NCBI GenBank assembly: GCA_046330315.1 | Contig: JAXLSZ010000004.1 | Coordinates: forward strand, 434,001-498,000 | Source of the DNA: JAXLSZ01 sp046330315 | GTDB taxonomy: Bacteria > Actinomycetota > Thermoleophilia > Solirubrobacterales > 70-9 | DNA: 64,000 bases | Direction of reading: 5' to 3' | Part shown: positions 8,626 through 15,811 of the stretch, piece after piece | Layout of the letters: each line of letters opens with the position of its first letter | Position numbering within the stretch: position 1 is the first letter of the stretch | Notes under the pieces: model-generated | Seen by the model: only the letters and a program-made list of their open reading frames with translations | Database searches by the model: none | What the model was told of the DNA's origin: nothing | Made by a program: the position numbers and the translations under genes

Positions 8626-9573
8626 ATGACGAGGCTCGCGGTCATTGGTGGTGGGAAATACGGTCTGGGTCCGCGCCCGCTCCCGCGGGCGGTCGCCGCT
8701 GCGTCGGCCCTCCTCGCCTCGCTCGCCCTGCTGGGCCTGGCGGCCGCGGCTCCGCCCGCCCACGCCAAGGTCTACTGGGCCGACCTCACGACCGGCAATA
8801 TCGGCCGGTCCGGACTCGACGGGAGGCACGTCGAGAGGGCGTTCATCCGCGGCGCCGTGACCCCGGTCGGGCTCACGGTCGCCGGCGGCCGCCTCTACTG
8901 GGCGGACGCCAACCGGGACACGATCGGCCGCGCCCGGCTCGACGGCAAGGGCGTGAGGCGGAGCCTGCTGGCGATCCCCGATCCCTGGACCCCCTACGAC
9001 GTAGCCGTCGACGCCCGCCACATCTACTGGCCGAACGGGGGGAGCCTGATCGGTCGCGCCAGGATCGACGGCACCCGCGCCCAGCCCAGGTTCGTCAAGA
9101 CCTCGCCCCATGGCAGCACCTTCCAGGTGGCGGTGAACAGGCGGCATCTGTACTGGACCACCAACGTCGAAGAGGTCTTCTATCCGGACGAGGTCGATTC
9201 GATCGGCCGGGCGGATCCCACCGGCAAGGGAATCAGGAAGAACTTCATCGACAGCCCCAGCGGCCCCTATGGCATCGCGGTCCACGGCCGCTACATCTAC
9301 TGGACGAACCAGTCCACGAACACGATCTCCCGCGCCCGGCGCGACGGCACCGGCCTGCGGCGGAAGTTCATCACCACCGGCCCGGGAAATCCCCGGGGCA
9401 TCGCGGTGGCCGGCGGCCATATCTACTGGACCAACGTGTCCAACACCGCGCCCGGCACGATCGGCCGCGCCAATCTCGACGGCAGCCGCGTGCACCGGAG
9501 CTTCATCCGGACCGGCGGACGCCCATGGGACGTCGCCGTGGTACCAGGCGTTCCCCACCACGGGCGCGGGTAG
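8626..9573 (+). CDS. Secreted YWTD-type beta-propeller protein
   Basis: 315 residues. The start ATG 8626 has a strong Shine-Dalgarno (AGGAGG at 8614-8619), which rules out the longer frame upstream. Residues ~1-45 form a long Sec signal ending PPAHA before KVYWAD. The rest is about six LDL-receptor class B (YWTD-like) repeats with the pattern hYWxxxxxxxIGRAxLDG, e.g. LYWADANRDTIGRARLDG and IYWTNVSNTAPGTIGRANLDG. These make a six-bladed propeller used for binding. Exported; ligand unknown. A SnoaL-like gene follows on the same strand after ~150 nt. Confidence 0.85.
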   Translation: MTRLAVIGGGKYGLGPRPLPRAVAAASALLASLALLGLAAAAPPAHAKVYWADLTTGNIGRSGLDGRHVERAFIRGAVTPVGLTVAGGRLYWADANRDTIGRARLDGKGVRRSLLAIPDPWTPYDVAVDARHIYWPNGGSLIGRARIDGTRAQPRFVKTSPHGSTFQVAVNRRHLYWTTNVEEVFYPDEVDSIGRADPTGKGIRKNFIDSPSGPYGIAVHGRYIYWTNQSTNTISRARRDGTGLRRKFITTGPGNPRGIAVAGGHIYWTNVSNTAPGTIGRANLDGSRVHRSFIRTGGRPWDVAVVPGVPHHGRG

Positions 9574-9724
9574 CGGGCCGGCTCGCACCGGAGGCAACCA
9601 CGCGTCCGGGTCCACCGAAGCGCCCTGCGCCTGGCTCCCGCCCGGCGTGCAACGTGGCCCGCTCCCACCGAGACGCCGCCCGCGTCCTTGCCAAACGGCC
9701 CGGGCGTGGGAGACTGGTGAGGCG

Positions 9725-10165
9725 ATGTCGGCGGAGAACGTGGAGATCGTGCGCAGAATCCACGACGGCTGGTCGCGCGGCGATTTCAGCGTCGGGAGGG
9801 AGCTGCTGGCGCCGGATTTCGAGTGGCATCAACACGCCGAAGCCGTCGAGCCCGGATCGCATCGCGGGGCAGCCATCGGCGGCGCGATCGGCAGGATCTT
9901 CGAGATCTACGAGGACTTCCGGGTCGAGCCCGAGGAGTTCATCGAGGCGGGCGACAGGGTCGTGGTCCCGGCGCACAATCGAGGCACCGCCAGGGGCAGC
10001 GGGCTGGAGTTGGACCAGGTCTTCGTCTTCGTGTGGACGGTGCGGGACGGAAAGCTGGCCGAGCTCCGGGTCTACGGCGACCGGTCCGCGGCCCTCGAAG
10101 CAGCCGGCCTGCCGGGACGGCAGGGCCAGCAGCGGCGACACGCCCGACAGGATTCGAACCTCTGA
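9725..10165 (+). CDS. SnoaL-like / NTF2-fold protein with a 3' end inside a tRNA relic
   Basis: 146 residues beginning MSAENVEIVRRIHDGWSRGD, the standard start of actinobacterial SnoaL-like (nuclear transport factor 2 fold) proteins. Domain: residues ~3-125, with FEWHQHAE and the late strands VFVFVWTVRDGKLAELRVYGD. Enzymes of this fold are isomerases or hydratases, but most paralogs are uncharacterised. The last ~9 residues and the stop are encoded by sequence antisense to the tRNA-Arg relic at 10139-10212, so the original C-terminus may have been replaced. A second SnoaL-like gene at 12294 sits beside the intact tRNA-Arg. Confidence 0.8.
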   Translation: MSAENVEIVRRIHDGWSRGDFSVGRELLAPDFEWHQHAEAVEPGSHRGAAIGGAIGRIFEIYEDFRVEPEEFIEAGDRVVVPAHNRGTARGSGLELDQVFVFVWTVRDGKLAELRVYGDRSAALEAAGLPGRQGQQRRHARQDSNL

Positions 10166-10212
10166 CCTCGTGCTCCGCAGGCATGCGCTCTATCCGGCTG
10201 AGCTACGGACCC
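10139..10212 (-). pseudogene. tRNA-Arg pseudogene (decayed copy, anticodon position GCG)
   Basis: This 74-nt stretch matches the intact tRNA-Arg(CCG) at 12181-12254 almost throughout, in the same orientation, but has mismatches in three stems. The acceptor arms GGGTCCG and CGGGCGT pair badly, the anticodon stem CATGC/GCACG has one A-C clash, and the T stem AGAGG/CCTGT has a G-G clash. The anticodon loop reads CTGCGGA, i.e. anticodon GCG, which bacteria do not normally use. The end of the SnoaL-like gene overlaps it. Confidence 0.75.
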
Positions 10213-10270
10213 GGAGCGGCCGAGTCTGGTCGTGGTGGCGCCAGGGCAACGCCGGTGGTATACCTACAAC

Positions 10271-10699
10271 GTGGTTGCGGGGAGAAGGAATCGGGTTGTC
10301 GGTTTCCTCGCGGGAGTGGCGCTCTGCGCGCTCGTTGCTGCGCCTGGCGCATCCGGTAAGCCGGCGCAGCCGAAGCTCCTCGACCTGACGCTTTGGCGGA
10401 CCTGCTCGGACCCCTCCTGTAAGAGCCCCTTCCTTCTCGTCACGGTGTACACGAAGTACACGGCAACCGTCCGCGTCACGCTTGAGGACCGAATTGCCCC
10501 CGCGGGGAACCCTCTCCCCGGCCCCGTTACGGTGAAAGCCGGCGGACGGCTGCCGGTGGGCTCCAAGACCCTGTTCGGCGCCAAGTTCCTCAGTGTTCCA
10601 ACGCAGAAGTTCGACTGCTACCTGCTGCGAGTGAAGCTCTCGAATGCGCGAAGGAGCAAAACGCTCCGGCGGGCGGAGTGCGTCAACCACCCGTCCTGA
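10271..10699 (+). CDS. Small secreted protein, unknown function
   Basis: 142 residues. The -10 TATACC (10259-10264) lies 6 nt before GTG 10271, which then begins an ideal Sec signal (basic VAGRRNRVV, hydrophobic GFLAGVALCALVAAPG, cleavage near ASGK). An alternative start at 10232 would precede the promoter and give a poorer signal. The mature part is beta-rich with Cys pairs (TCSDPSC, and C..C near the end) that may form disulfides. No family recognised. Codon use is a little less extreme than its neighbours. Confidence 0.65.
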   Translation: MVAGRRNRVVGFLAGVALCALVAAPGASGKPAQPKLLDLTLWRTCSDPSCKSPFLLVTVYTKYTATVRVTLEDRIAPAGNPLPGPVTVKAGGRLPVGSKTLFGAKFLSVPTQKFDCYLLRVKLSNARRSKTLRRAECVNHPS

Positions 10700-10829
10700 G
10701 CTGACCAGCACCAGATCCCGTCGACCGCGGGGGTTGCGATGGACGAGAGCATGGCCTCCCGGCGCAGCACGGTCACTGGGCGAACAGGGGGCCTGGCCGC
10801 GCGGCGCCGTTGCGGATTCGCGGAGAGAC

Positions 10830-11258
10830 TCAGTCCCGACTCGACGTTTCCCGCGCGGTCGGACCGCGCGCAGCCACCCTGGCGATGTTCCGGGCGATGA
10901 GGCCGACGAGGGGGGCGTAGGCGCGGGCTGCAAGCGACCACCGCGCCGACGAGCCCTCGACGACGTGCTCGAGGCGCGAACGGCCGGCGGGCAGCGGGCG
11001 AACCGTGTGGCGGATCACCAGCCCACCGACCCGCCAGGTCCAGGACTCGTCGGGGATGACCTCCATCACCCGGGCCCGGAGCCGGAGGCCGCCCCTGAGG
11101 ACGACCCGGCCCTCGGCGCCCTCGGTGACCTGCGGCGCTCCGAGGCCCTCCGCCCCCCGCACGTGCGGTGACCACTCCGGCCAGTGCCCTGGCTGCGATA
11201 TCAGCTCCCACACTCGCTCCGGCGGGGCGTCGCACTCGATCGCGAGAGTCCCCGTCAC
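10830..11258 (-). CDS. SRPBCC (START/Bet v 1-like) family protein
   Basis: 142 residues from GTG 11258. The opening VTGTLAIECDAPPERVWELIS, then PGHWPEWSPHV, is the hallmark of polyketide-cyclase/SRPBCC ligand-binding proteins. GTG overlaps the stop of the upstream DUF1295 gene as GTGA, so translation is probably coupled. The fold makes a hydrophobic pocket for lipids or polyketides. With DUF1295 this suggests a shared lipid or steroid-like substrate, which is inference. The frame continues upstream to 11690 only as an antisense shadow of DUF1295. Confidence 0.82.
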   Translation of the reverse strand: MTGTLAIECDAPPERVWELISQPGHWPEWSPHVRGAEGLGAPQVTEGAEGRVVLRGGLRLRARVMEVIPDESWTWRVGGLVIRHTVRPLPAGRSRLEHVVEGSSARWSLAARAYAPLVGLIARNIARVAARGPTARETSSRD

Positions 11259-12043
11259 CGGTTCCGCCGCGGTGGCCAGGGAAAGAAGGCGCTGGTGCGC
11301 GCGATGTAGTCGGCATACCCCTCGCGTCGCTTCGTCAGCGAGCGCTCCAGGAGGGCGGCGCCGCTGACCCGGATCAGCAGGGTGGACATGACCAGCGGTC
11401 CCACCACGGTCCACCACGCGCTCCCGCCCGGCAGCGCGATCAGCCAGATCCCCCACCACACGCAGAAGTCGCCGAAGTAGTTGGGATGGCGGGTGTAGCG
11501 CCAGAGGCCGCGATCCATGACCTTGCCGCGGTTGGCGGGGTCGCGCTTGAAGGCGGCCAGCTGCGCGTCCCCGATTGCCTCGAACGAGAACCCGAGGGCC
11601 CAGACCGCGGCCCCGATCCAGCCGGGCAGGCCGAGCCCACCAGGAGCCGGTTCGTTCATCGCCACCTGCACCGGGAGCGAGACCACCCACATCAGCCCAC
11701 CCTGCACCCAGAAGACGACGAACAGGCTGCGCAGCGGCCAGCGGTCCCCCTGGCGGCGGCGCATCGCCGCATAGCGGTAGTCCTCTCCCTTGCCGAGATT
11801 GCGGCGAGCCAGATACACGGTGAGGCGAAGCCCCCAGATCGTGACGAGCGCCGCGAGCAGCAGCCCGCGGTCGCGGCTGCCCCCGCCGAGGGCGAAAGCC
11901 GCCCAGGCCACGATCACGAAGCCGCTGCCCCAGAAGATGTCAACGATCGAGGTGTCCTCGAGCGCCACGCTGATCGCCCACAGCACCGTCACCATGCCGA
12001 GCACCAGTCCCGCCTCGACCGCGAGCAGGCCGGCGGTGCTCAC
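11255..12043 (-). CDS. DUF1295 membrane protein (steroid 5-alpha-reductase-like)
   Basis: 262 residues with about six hydrophobic segments. The C-terminal block GLWRYTRHPNYFGDFCVWWG and the final YADYIARTSAFFPWPP are diagnostic of DUF1295, a relative of 3-oxo-5-alpha-steroid 4-dehydrogenases and isoprenylcysteine methyltransferases. Inner-membrane enzyme, reaction unknown. The GTG start overlaps (GTGA) a 24-codon leader ORF, and the stop overlaps the SRPBCC start the same way, so three reading frames are chained by 4-nt overlaps. Confidence 0.85.
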   Translation of the reverse strand: MSTAGLLAVEAGLVLGMVTVLWAISVALEDTSIVDIFWGSGFVIVAWAAFALGGGSRDRGLLLAALVTIWGLRLTVYLARRNLGKGEDYRYAAMRRRQGDRWPLRSLFVVFWVQGGLMWVVSLPVQVAMNEPAPGGLGLPGWIGAAVWALGFSFEAIGDAQLAAFKRDPANRGKVMDRGLWRYTRHPNYFGDFCVWWGIWLIALPGGSAWWTVVGPLVMSTLLIRVSGAALLERSLTKRREGYADYIARTSAFFPWPPRRNR

Positions 12044-12114
12044 GACCCACCGGGCCGGAGATCGGCCGCGAATCGCTCCTTCAGCAGCCCGTTGGCGCCG
12101 GGTGTCCGCTGCAC
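12040..12114 (-). CDS. Candidate leader ORF (24 aa) coupled to DUF1295
   Basis: GTG 12114 opens a 24-codon frame (VQRTPGANGLLKERFAADL...) that ends in GTGA exactly at the start of DUF1295. CAAGAT lies 6 nt upstream, matching the leaderless promoter spacing of this genome. The peptide has no recognised domain. It may serve to load ribosomes for the membrane protein, or be a chance frame. Confidence 0.4.
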   Translation of the reverse strand: MQRTPGANGLLKERFAADLRPGGS

Positions 12115-12180
12115 CGGGTCATCTTGTCACTGTCTCGCCGTGCCGCCGTCAGTCCAGCGACGGCCGGGCACCGAAGCCGA

Positions 12181-12254
12181 CGCGCCCGACAGGATTCGAA
12201 CCTGTGACCTCATGCTCCGGAGGCATGCGCTCTATCCAGCTGAGCTACGGGCGC
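12181..12254 (-). tRNA. tRNA-Arg (anticodon CCG)
   Basis: A full cloverleaf on the minus strand: acceptor GCGCCCG/CGGGCGC (7 of 7 pairs), D stem GCTC/GAGC, anticodon stem CATGC/GCATG with loop CTCCGGA (anticodon CCG, reads CGG), T arm ACAGG-TTCGAAT-CCTGT, discriminator G. CCA is not encoded. Confidence 0.95.
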
Positions 12255-12278
12255 TTGAGGAGGGAAGTCTAGAGCCGC

Positions 12279-12284
12279 GATAAT
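12279..12284 (+). promoter_or_regulatory. -10 element (GATAAT) of the second SnoaL-like gene
   Basis: GATAAT lies 9 nt before ATG 12294 with no ribosome site between, a leaderless arrangement. Confidence 0.6.
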
Positions 12285-12293
12285 CGGCCGGCG

Positions 12294-12716
12294 ATGCCGG
12301 GCGGGAACGCAGAGCTTGTGGAGCGGGGCTACGAGATGTTCCGGCGGCGGGACCTGGAGGGGATCGTGGGCCTGTTCGCCGAGGACTGCGAGCTGGTCGC
12401 CTACGATCCGAGCCCGACCTCGTTCCGGGGCCCGGAGGGGGTGCGGGACTTCCTCGGTGGAATCTTCGACACCTTCGAGTCGTTCGACTTCGTCGTCGAG
12501 CGGATGATCGAGCAGGGCCCGCAGGTCCTCGTCCTGGTCAGAAACCGGGCGCGCCTCGGAACGATCGAGATGGACCAGCCGGGGGCGCACCTGTGGACGC
12601 TGCGGGAGGGGCTGATCCAGCGAGCGGTCGTCTACCAGGATCCACAGGAGGCCCTGCGCGACACCGGTCTGGGTGCCGGCGGCGCCGAGCCCGGTTCCCA
12701 GTCATCCTGGGGCTGA
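12294..12716 (+). CDS. SnoaL-like / NTF2-fold protein
   Basis: 140 residues. It opens with the helix NAELVERGYEMFRRRDLEGIVGLFAEDCEL and has the GPEGVRDFLGGIFDTFESFDF segment, the standard SnoaL-like ketosteroid-isomerase fold. It is related in type to the gene at 9725; each of the two lies next to a tRNA-Arg copy. Catalytic residues of known isomerases cannot be assigned. A strong inverted repeat (12755-12798) follows it. Confidence 0.8.
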   Translation: MPGGNAELVERGYEMFRRRDLEGIVGLFAEDCELVAYDPSPTSFRGPEGVRDFLGGIFDTFESFDFVVERMIEQGPQVLVLVRNRARLGTIEMDQPGAHLWTLREGLIQRAVVYQDPQEALRDTGLGAGGAEPGSQSSWG

Positions 12717-12754
12717 CGGAGCGGCCAGCGCCGGGAGCCGGCCTCCGGCGGGCT

Positions 12755-12798
12755 CGCTGAAGGGTTGTGTCACCCATGGGTGTCGCTGGGGTTCAGCG
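12755..12798 (+). terminator. Inverted repeat downstream of SnoaL-like gene
   Basis: CGCTGAA (12755-12761) pairs with TTCAGCG (12792-12798) around the palindrome CACCCATGGGTG (12771-12782). No T-run follows. The left flank, GGCTCGCTGAAGGGTT, recurs at 51923. Confidence 0.55.
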
Positions 12799-12810
12799 AA
12801 GCTCGGGCGG

Positions 12811-12915
12811 CCGGGGAAATCGGCGCGGGGCCGGGGAAATCGGCGCGGGGCCGGGGAAATCGGCGCGGGGCCGGGGGAATCGGCGCAGGGCCGGGGGAAT
12901 CGGCGCGGGGCCGGG
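12811..12915. repeat. 20-bp tandem repeat, five copies
   Basis: CCGGGGAAATCGGCGCGGGG starts at 12811, 12831, 12851, 12871 and 12891, with one or two substitutions in later copies and a partial sixth. It occupies the gap before the insertion sequence. Frames through it are Gly/Arg/Ala low complexity. Confidence 0.92.
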
Positions 12916-12981
12916 CCGCGACGCCGCCGCATCTCCGGGCCGAAGCGCGGCGATCGGGCCTGCGGGGCACCGGTGGCGCCT

Positions 12982-14639
12982 CTAGCCTCGATCCGCCGAT
13001 AAGCGCCTGACCGACACCCCGGGAACGTCCTCCTGGCCAATGAGAATGCGGTTTACCACGACCCATTCCCGAGACCAGGAGGACACCCGGAAGGTGAACG
13101 CTAAAGCGAGTGCGCAAACCGTAGAAGTCACGGCGGACGGCCCCGGCCTCGTCTCCCACGCAGGCGCCTATCTGATCACCGAGCTCGCCAACCGGGTCGG
13201 CCTCACGGCCGCCCTTTCGGGCGCGATGGCGCCGACCCGCGAGCGCCGCTCGGCGCACGATCCCGGCGCCGTCCTGCGCGATCTAGCGGTGTCCGTCGCC
13301 GACGGCGGCGACTGCCTCAGCGACCTCGGCGTGCTGCGCGGGCAAGAGTCGCTGTTCGGACGGGTGGCCTCGGAGACCACGGCGCACCGCGTGGTGAAGT
13401 CGATTGACGGGGCGATGCTCGAGCGGATCCGCGCCGCCCGCGCCCGGGCCCGGGTCCGGGCCTGGGACGCCGGCGCCCGCCCGGAGACGATCACCTTCAA
13501 CATCGACGCGACTCTGCTCGCCGCGCATTCGGAGAAGGAGGAGGCGGCCGGCAACTACAAGGGCGGCTTCGGGTTTCACCCGCTCTGCTGCTACCTCGAC
13601 GAGACTGACGAGCCGCTGGCCGCGATCCTGCGCCCCGGCAACGCCGGCGCCAACACGGCTGCCGACCACTTCGAGGTCCTGCAGGCAGCCCTCGAGCAGA
13701 TCCCCGAGCAGGACCTGGGGCGCGAGATGCTGGTCCGCGCCGACGTCGGCGGCTCGACCCACGACTTCACGCACGATTGCCGCGACGCCGACATCCGCTT
13801 CTCGGTCGGCTACGCGATCGACGAGCGGCTGCGCACCGCGATCGCCGGGCTCCCGGAACCGGCATGGACACAGGCGATCGAGGCCGACGGCGCGGCGCGC
13901 GAGGGTGCCTGGGTGGCGGAGCTGACCGACTCGCTGGAGCTCGCCGAGTGGCCCGAGGGGATCCGGGCGATCGTCCGCCGCGAGCGCCCCCACCCCGGCG
14001 CCCAGCTCTCGATCTTCGATTGCGAGGCCGGCTACCGCCACACCTGCTTTCTCACCGACCAGCAGGCGGAGGACATCGCTGCCCTCGAGCTTCGCCACCG
14101 CGGCCGGGCCCGGGTCGAGGACGAGATCAGATGCGGCAAGGACTGCGGGATGCGCAACCTGCCGTTCGGCGCCTTCGCCGCGAACCAGGTCTGGCTCGAG
14201 CTGTCCTTGATCGCCCAGGAGCTGCTCGCCTGGACGCGCTCGCTCTGCCTGGAGGGCACCTTCGCCGTCGCCGAGCCGAAGCGCCTGCGCCAGCGTCTGC
14301 TTCACGTCGCCGGCCGGATCGCTCGCTCCGGGCGCCGGCTTCGGCTTCGCCTGCAGGCGGACTGGCCCTGGGCCGAGGCGCTCGCTGCCGCCTTCCGGCG
14401 CCTGCGCTCGCTGCCGGCGCCCGCGCCGCCCTGAGCGCGAGGGCCGCAGACCCGGCCGCCGTCCACGAAATCGAGCTGCCAGCGAGGGGTGGCTTCGCGC
14501 TGCGCGCGAACGACCTGCGTTCCGCGGAACGCACCCGAGCGACACCGACGCCTCGGCAACCGCAAGCGCTCACCCCCTACCTGCCCCTCGGTTGGCGCCA
14601 CCGTTACCCCGGCGGCAGATAACGGCGGATCGAGGCTAG
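12982..14639 (+). mobile_element. IS1380-family insertion sequence, complete, with target duplication
   Basis: The inverted repeat CCTCGATCCGCCG begins at 12986 and its perfect reverse complement ends at 14635, so the element is 1,650 bp with 13-bp TIRs that start with CC as in IS1380 relatives. CTAG flanks both sides (12982-12985 and 14636-14639), a 4-bp target duplication of the size known for this family. Inside are one transposase, a 10-bp inverted repeat near the left end (13027-13036 with 13075-13084) and a perfect 18-bp palindrome near the right end (14516-14533). It landed between a minisatellite and a GST gene and breaks no obvious gene. Confidence 0.92.
13040..14434 (+). CDS. IS1380-family transposase
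   Basis: 464 residues from ATG 13040; GTG 13094 is an alternative start closer to the family's usual N-terminus (KASAQTVEVTADG). Family landmarks: GAYLITELANRVGL, LRDLAVSVADGGDCLSDL, FNIDATLLAAHSEKE (first catalytic Asp), GGFGFHPLCCYLDET, LVRADVGGSTHDF (second Asp), and RCGKDCGMRNLPFGAFAANQVWLELSLIAQELLAW, where the DDE Glu region of such enzymes lies. It moves the element by a DDE mechanism. The frame is intact, so the element could still be active. Confidence 0.92.
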   Translation: MRMRFTTTHSRDQEDTRKVNAKASAQTVEVTADGPGLVSHAGAYLITELANRVGLTAALSGAMAPTRERRSAHDPGAVLRDLAVSVADGGDCLSDLGVLRGQESLFGRVASETTAHRVVKSIDGAMLERIRAARARARVRAWDAGARPETITFNIDATLLAAHSEKEEAAGNYKGGFGFHPLCCYLDETDEPLAAILRPGNAGANTAADHFEVLQAALEQIPEQDLGREMLVRADVGGSTHDFTHDCRDADIRFSVGYAIDERLRTAIAGLPEPAWTQAIEADGAAREGAWVAELTDSLELAEWPEGIRAIVRRERPHPGAQLSIFDCEAGYRHTCFLTDQQAEDIAALELRHRGRARVEDEIRCGKDCGMRNLPFGAFAANQVWLELSLIAQELLAWTRSLCLEGTFAVAEPKRLRQRLLHVAGRIARSGRRLRLRLQADWPWAEALAAAFRRLRSLPAPAPP

Positions 14640-14654
14640 GTGACCTGCCCAAAC

Positions 14655-15401
14655 CTAGGTAGTGAGGCTGAGGGGCTCCAGCCAGGCCTGCGGCAGGATG
14701 GGAGGGGACTGGCCGGGATAGTCGGGGACGACGCGGATCGCCAGCTGCCCGGCGGGGCGGCCCTCGATCGAGGGCCGCAGGTCGTCGAGCGTCATCGCCA
14801 GGCGGACGCTGGGGGCGATCTGGAAGTCGGCGGCGTTGAGCACCTCGCCGCCGAGCACGCCGGCGGCGATCCAGTCGTCGACTCGCTGCAGCAGGCCGGG
14901 AAGCGCCTCGAGGTCGCGGCGCACGTTTGCGTCGCTGGCCTCGTTGAAGCGGGCCGAGAGGGCGACGATCGGGGCCGCGGTCTTCACCGCGAGGCCGATT
15001 GGGATGCCGATCTTCGCCCCCTCGGAGTAGCTGCGAAGGGGCGCGGTGTTCTTGCGAAGCGACCACCAGAGGATCTGGCGGACCGGGTGCTGGAGCTCGG
15101 TGTCGCCGAAGCGCTCGGCCTCCTCGACCTCGGCGCGGCGCTCCGGGTCGGCCGGGAAGAGCGGAGGGTCCGGCCGGACCCGCTCCAGCTCGCGGGCGAT
15201 CTCGCGGGAGCCCTGGACGCGGCGTCGGTCGATCGTCAGCGCCGGGACGGTGACCCCGGGGAAGCGGGCCGCCTTCAGCACCCCCTTCGAGATCACCGGG
15301 AGCAGGTCGGTGCGGGCGTAGGGGATCCCCTTGTGCTCGAGCATCAGGCGGACGGCCATGCCCGGATGGGAGCCGGGGATGGTGTAGAGGCGGACCTTCA
15401 A
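14655..15401 (-). CDS. Glutathione S-transferase-like protein
   Basis: 248 residues from TTG 15401. The N-terminal thioredoxin-fold half (VRLYTIPGSHPGMAVRLMLEHKGIPY, then VTVPALTIDRRRVQGSREIAREL with the cis-Pro and the Ser of GST N-domains) covers ~1-75. A helical C-terminal half follows, with NAADFQIAPSVRLAM. Many actinobacteria lack glutathione, so the physiological thiol is uncertain. It begins 10 nt after the stop of a small membrane protein gene, so both probably share a transcript. Confidence 0.78.
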   Translation of the reverse strand: MKVRLYTIPGSHPGMAVRLMLEHKGIPYARTDLLPVISKGVLKAARFPGVTVPALTIDRRRVQGSREIARELERVRPDPPLFPADPERRAEVEEAERFGDTELQHPVRQILWWSLRKNTAPLRSYSEGAKIGIPIGLAVKTAAPIVALSARFNEASDANVRRDLEALPGLLQRVDDWIAAGVLGGEVLNAADFQIAPSVRLAMTLDDLRPSIEGRPAGQLAIRVVPDYPGQSPPILPQAWLEPLSLTT

Positions 15402-15411
15402 CCGGGCCGGC

Positions 15412-15684
15412 TCAGGCGTTGGCCCGGTTGCGCTGCCCGGCGCCGTAGGAGGCCAGGTCGGCGAGGAAGGCGAGGATGACGATGAACCACTCGAACCCGA
15501 CGACCCCGTCCGAGGAGCTCCACATCACCGCGTAGGCGAGCGTCGTCCAGGGCAGCAGGAAGAAGCCGAGGAAGGGAACGAACCAGCTCTCGAAGGCGCG
15601 GCTGAGCAGGTCGGTGAAGATCCACAGCAGAAACAGCGCCAGCCGCGGCGAGATCAGCGCGAATAGGACCAGTAGGCAGCCGAT
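15412..15684 (-). CDS. Small membrane protein with non-canonical start (ATC or CTG)
   Basis: The frame encodes about 90 residues with three hydrophobic segments (IGCLLVLFALISPRLALFLL, SWFVPFLGFFLLPWTTLAY, FEWFIVILAFLADL) and a basic tail GQRNRANA. The amphipathic pattern and codon use look fully coding. A TAG stop lies just upstream in frame, and no ATG, GTG or TTG occurs before the first helix. Candidate starts are ATC at 15684, 6 nt after a TAGGTT -10 box (the leaderless spacing seen here), or CTG at 15672. Small proteins of this type occur widely in Thermoleophilia-like genomes as far as I recall. A 5' truncation is the alternative. Confidence 0.7.
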   Translation of the reverse strand: MGCLLVLFALISPRLALFLLWIFTDLLSRAFESWFVPFLGFFLLPWTTLAYAVMWSSSDGVVGFEWFIVILAFLADLASYGAGQRNRANA

Positions 15685-15696
15685 CGCCGAAACCTA

Positions 15697-15755
15697 CAGG
15701 TCCGGCGATGCGCCCCGCCGCCAGGTCCGGCGATGCGCCCCGCCGCCAGGTCCGT
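15697..15755. repeat. 25-bp tandem repeat, two copies plus a partial
   Basis: CAGGTCCGGCGATGCGCCCC with a CGCCG tail occurs twice, and CAGGTCCG a third time. It lies between the small membrane protein and coaX and may have reshaped the 5' end of the former. Confidence 0.8.
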
Positions 15756-15799
15756 TGGGCGCGGCAGCGCGCCTTGCGGCCCAGGGGCCCCGGCTCGCG

Positions 15800-15805
15800 G
15801 ATAAT
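15800..15805 (+). promoter_or_regulatory. -10 element (GATAAT) of coaX
   Basis: GATAAT lies 6 nt before ATG 15812; leaderless arrangement. Confidence 0.65.
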
Positions 15806-15811
15806 CACCGC

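Noticed and set aside
10139..12254. tRNA copies as att sites of a 2-kb genomic island
   Set aside because: No integrase lies between them and the repeat covers the whole tRNA, not a 3' segment. Kept only as a duplication or decay finding.
12181..12272. Protein frame reading TRPTGFEPVTSCSGGMRSI
   Set aside because: This is the well-known spurious peptide from the antisense strand of tRNA-Arg.
15614..15811. N-terminal extension of coaX to 15614
   Set aside because: The GATAAT box lies 6 nt before ATG 15812 and the extension crosses the 25-bp repeat; homologs start at LLAIDVGN.
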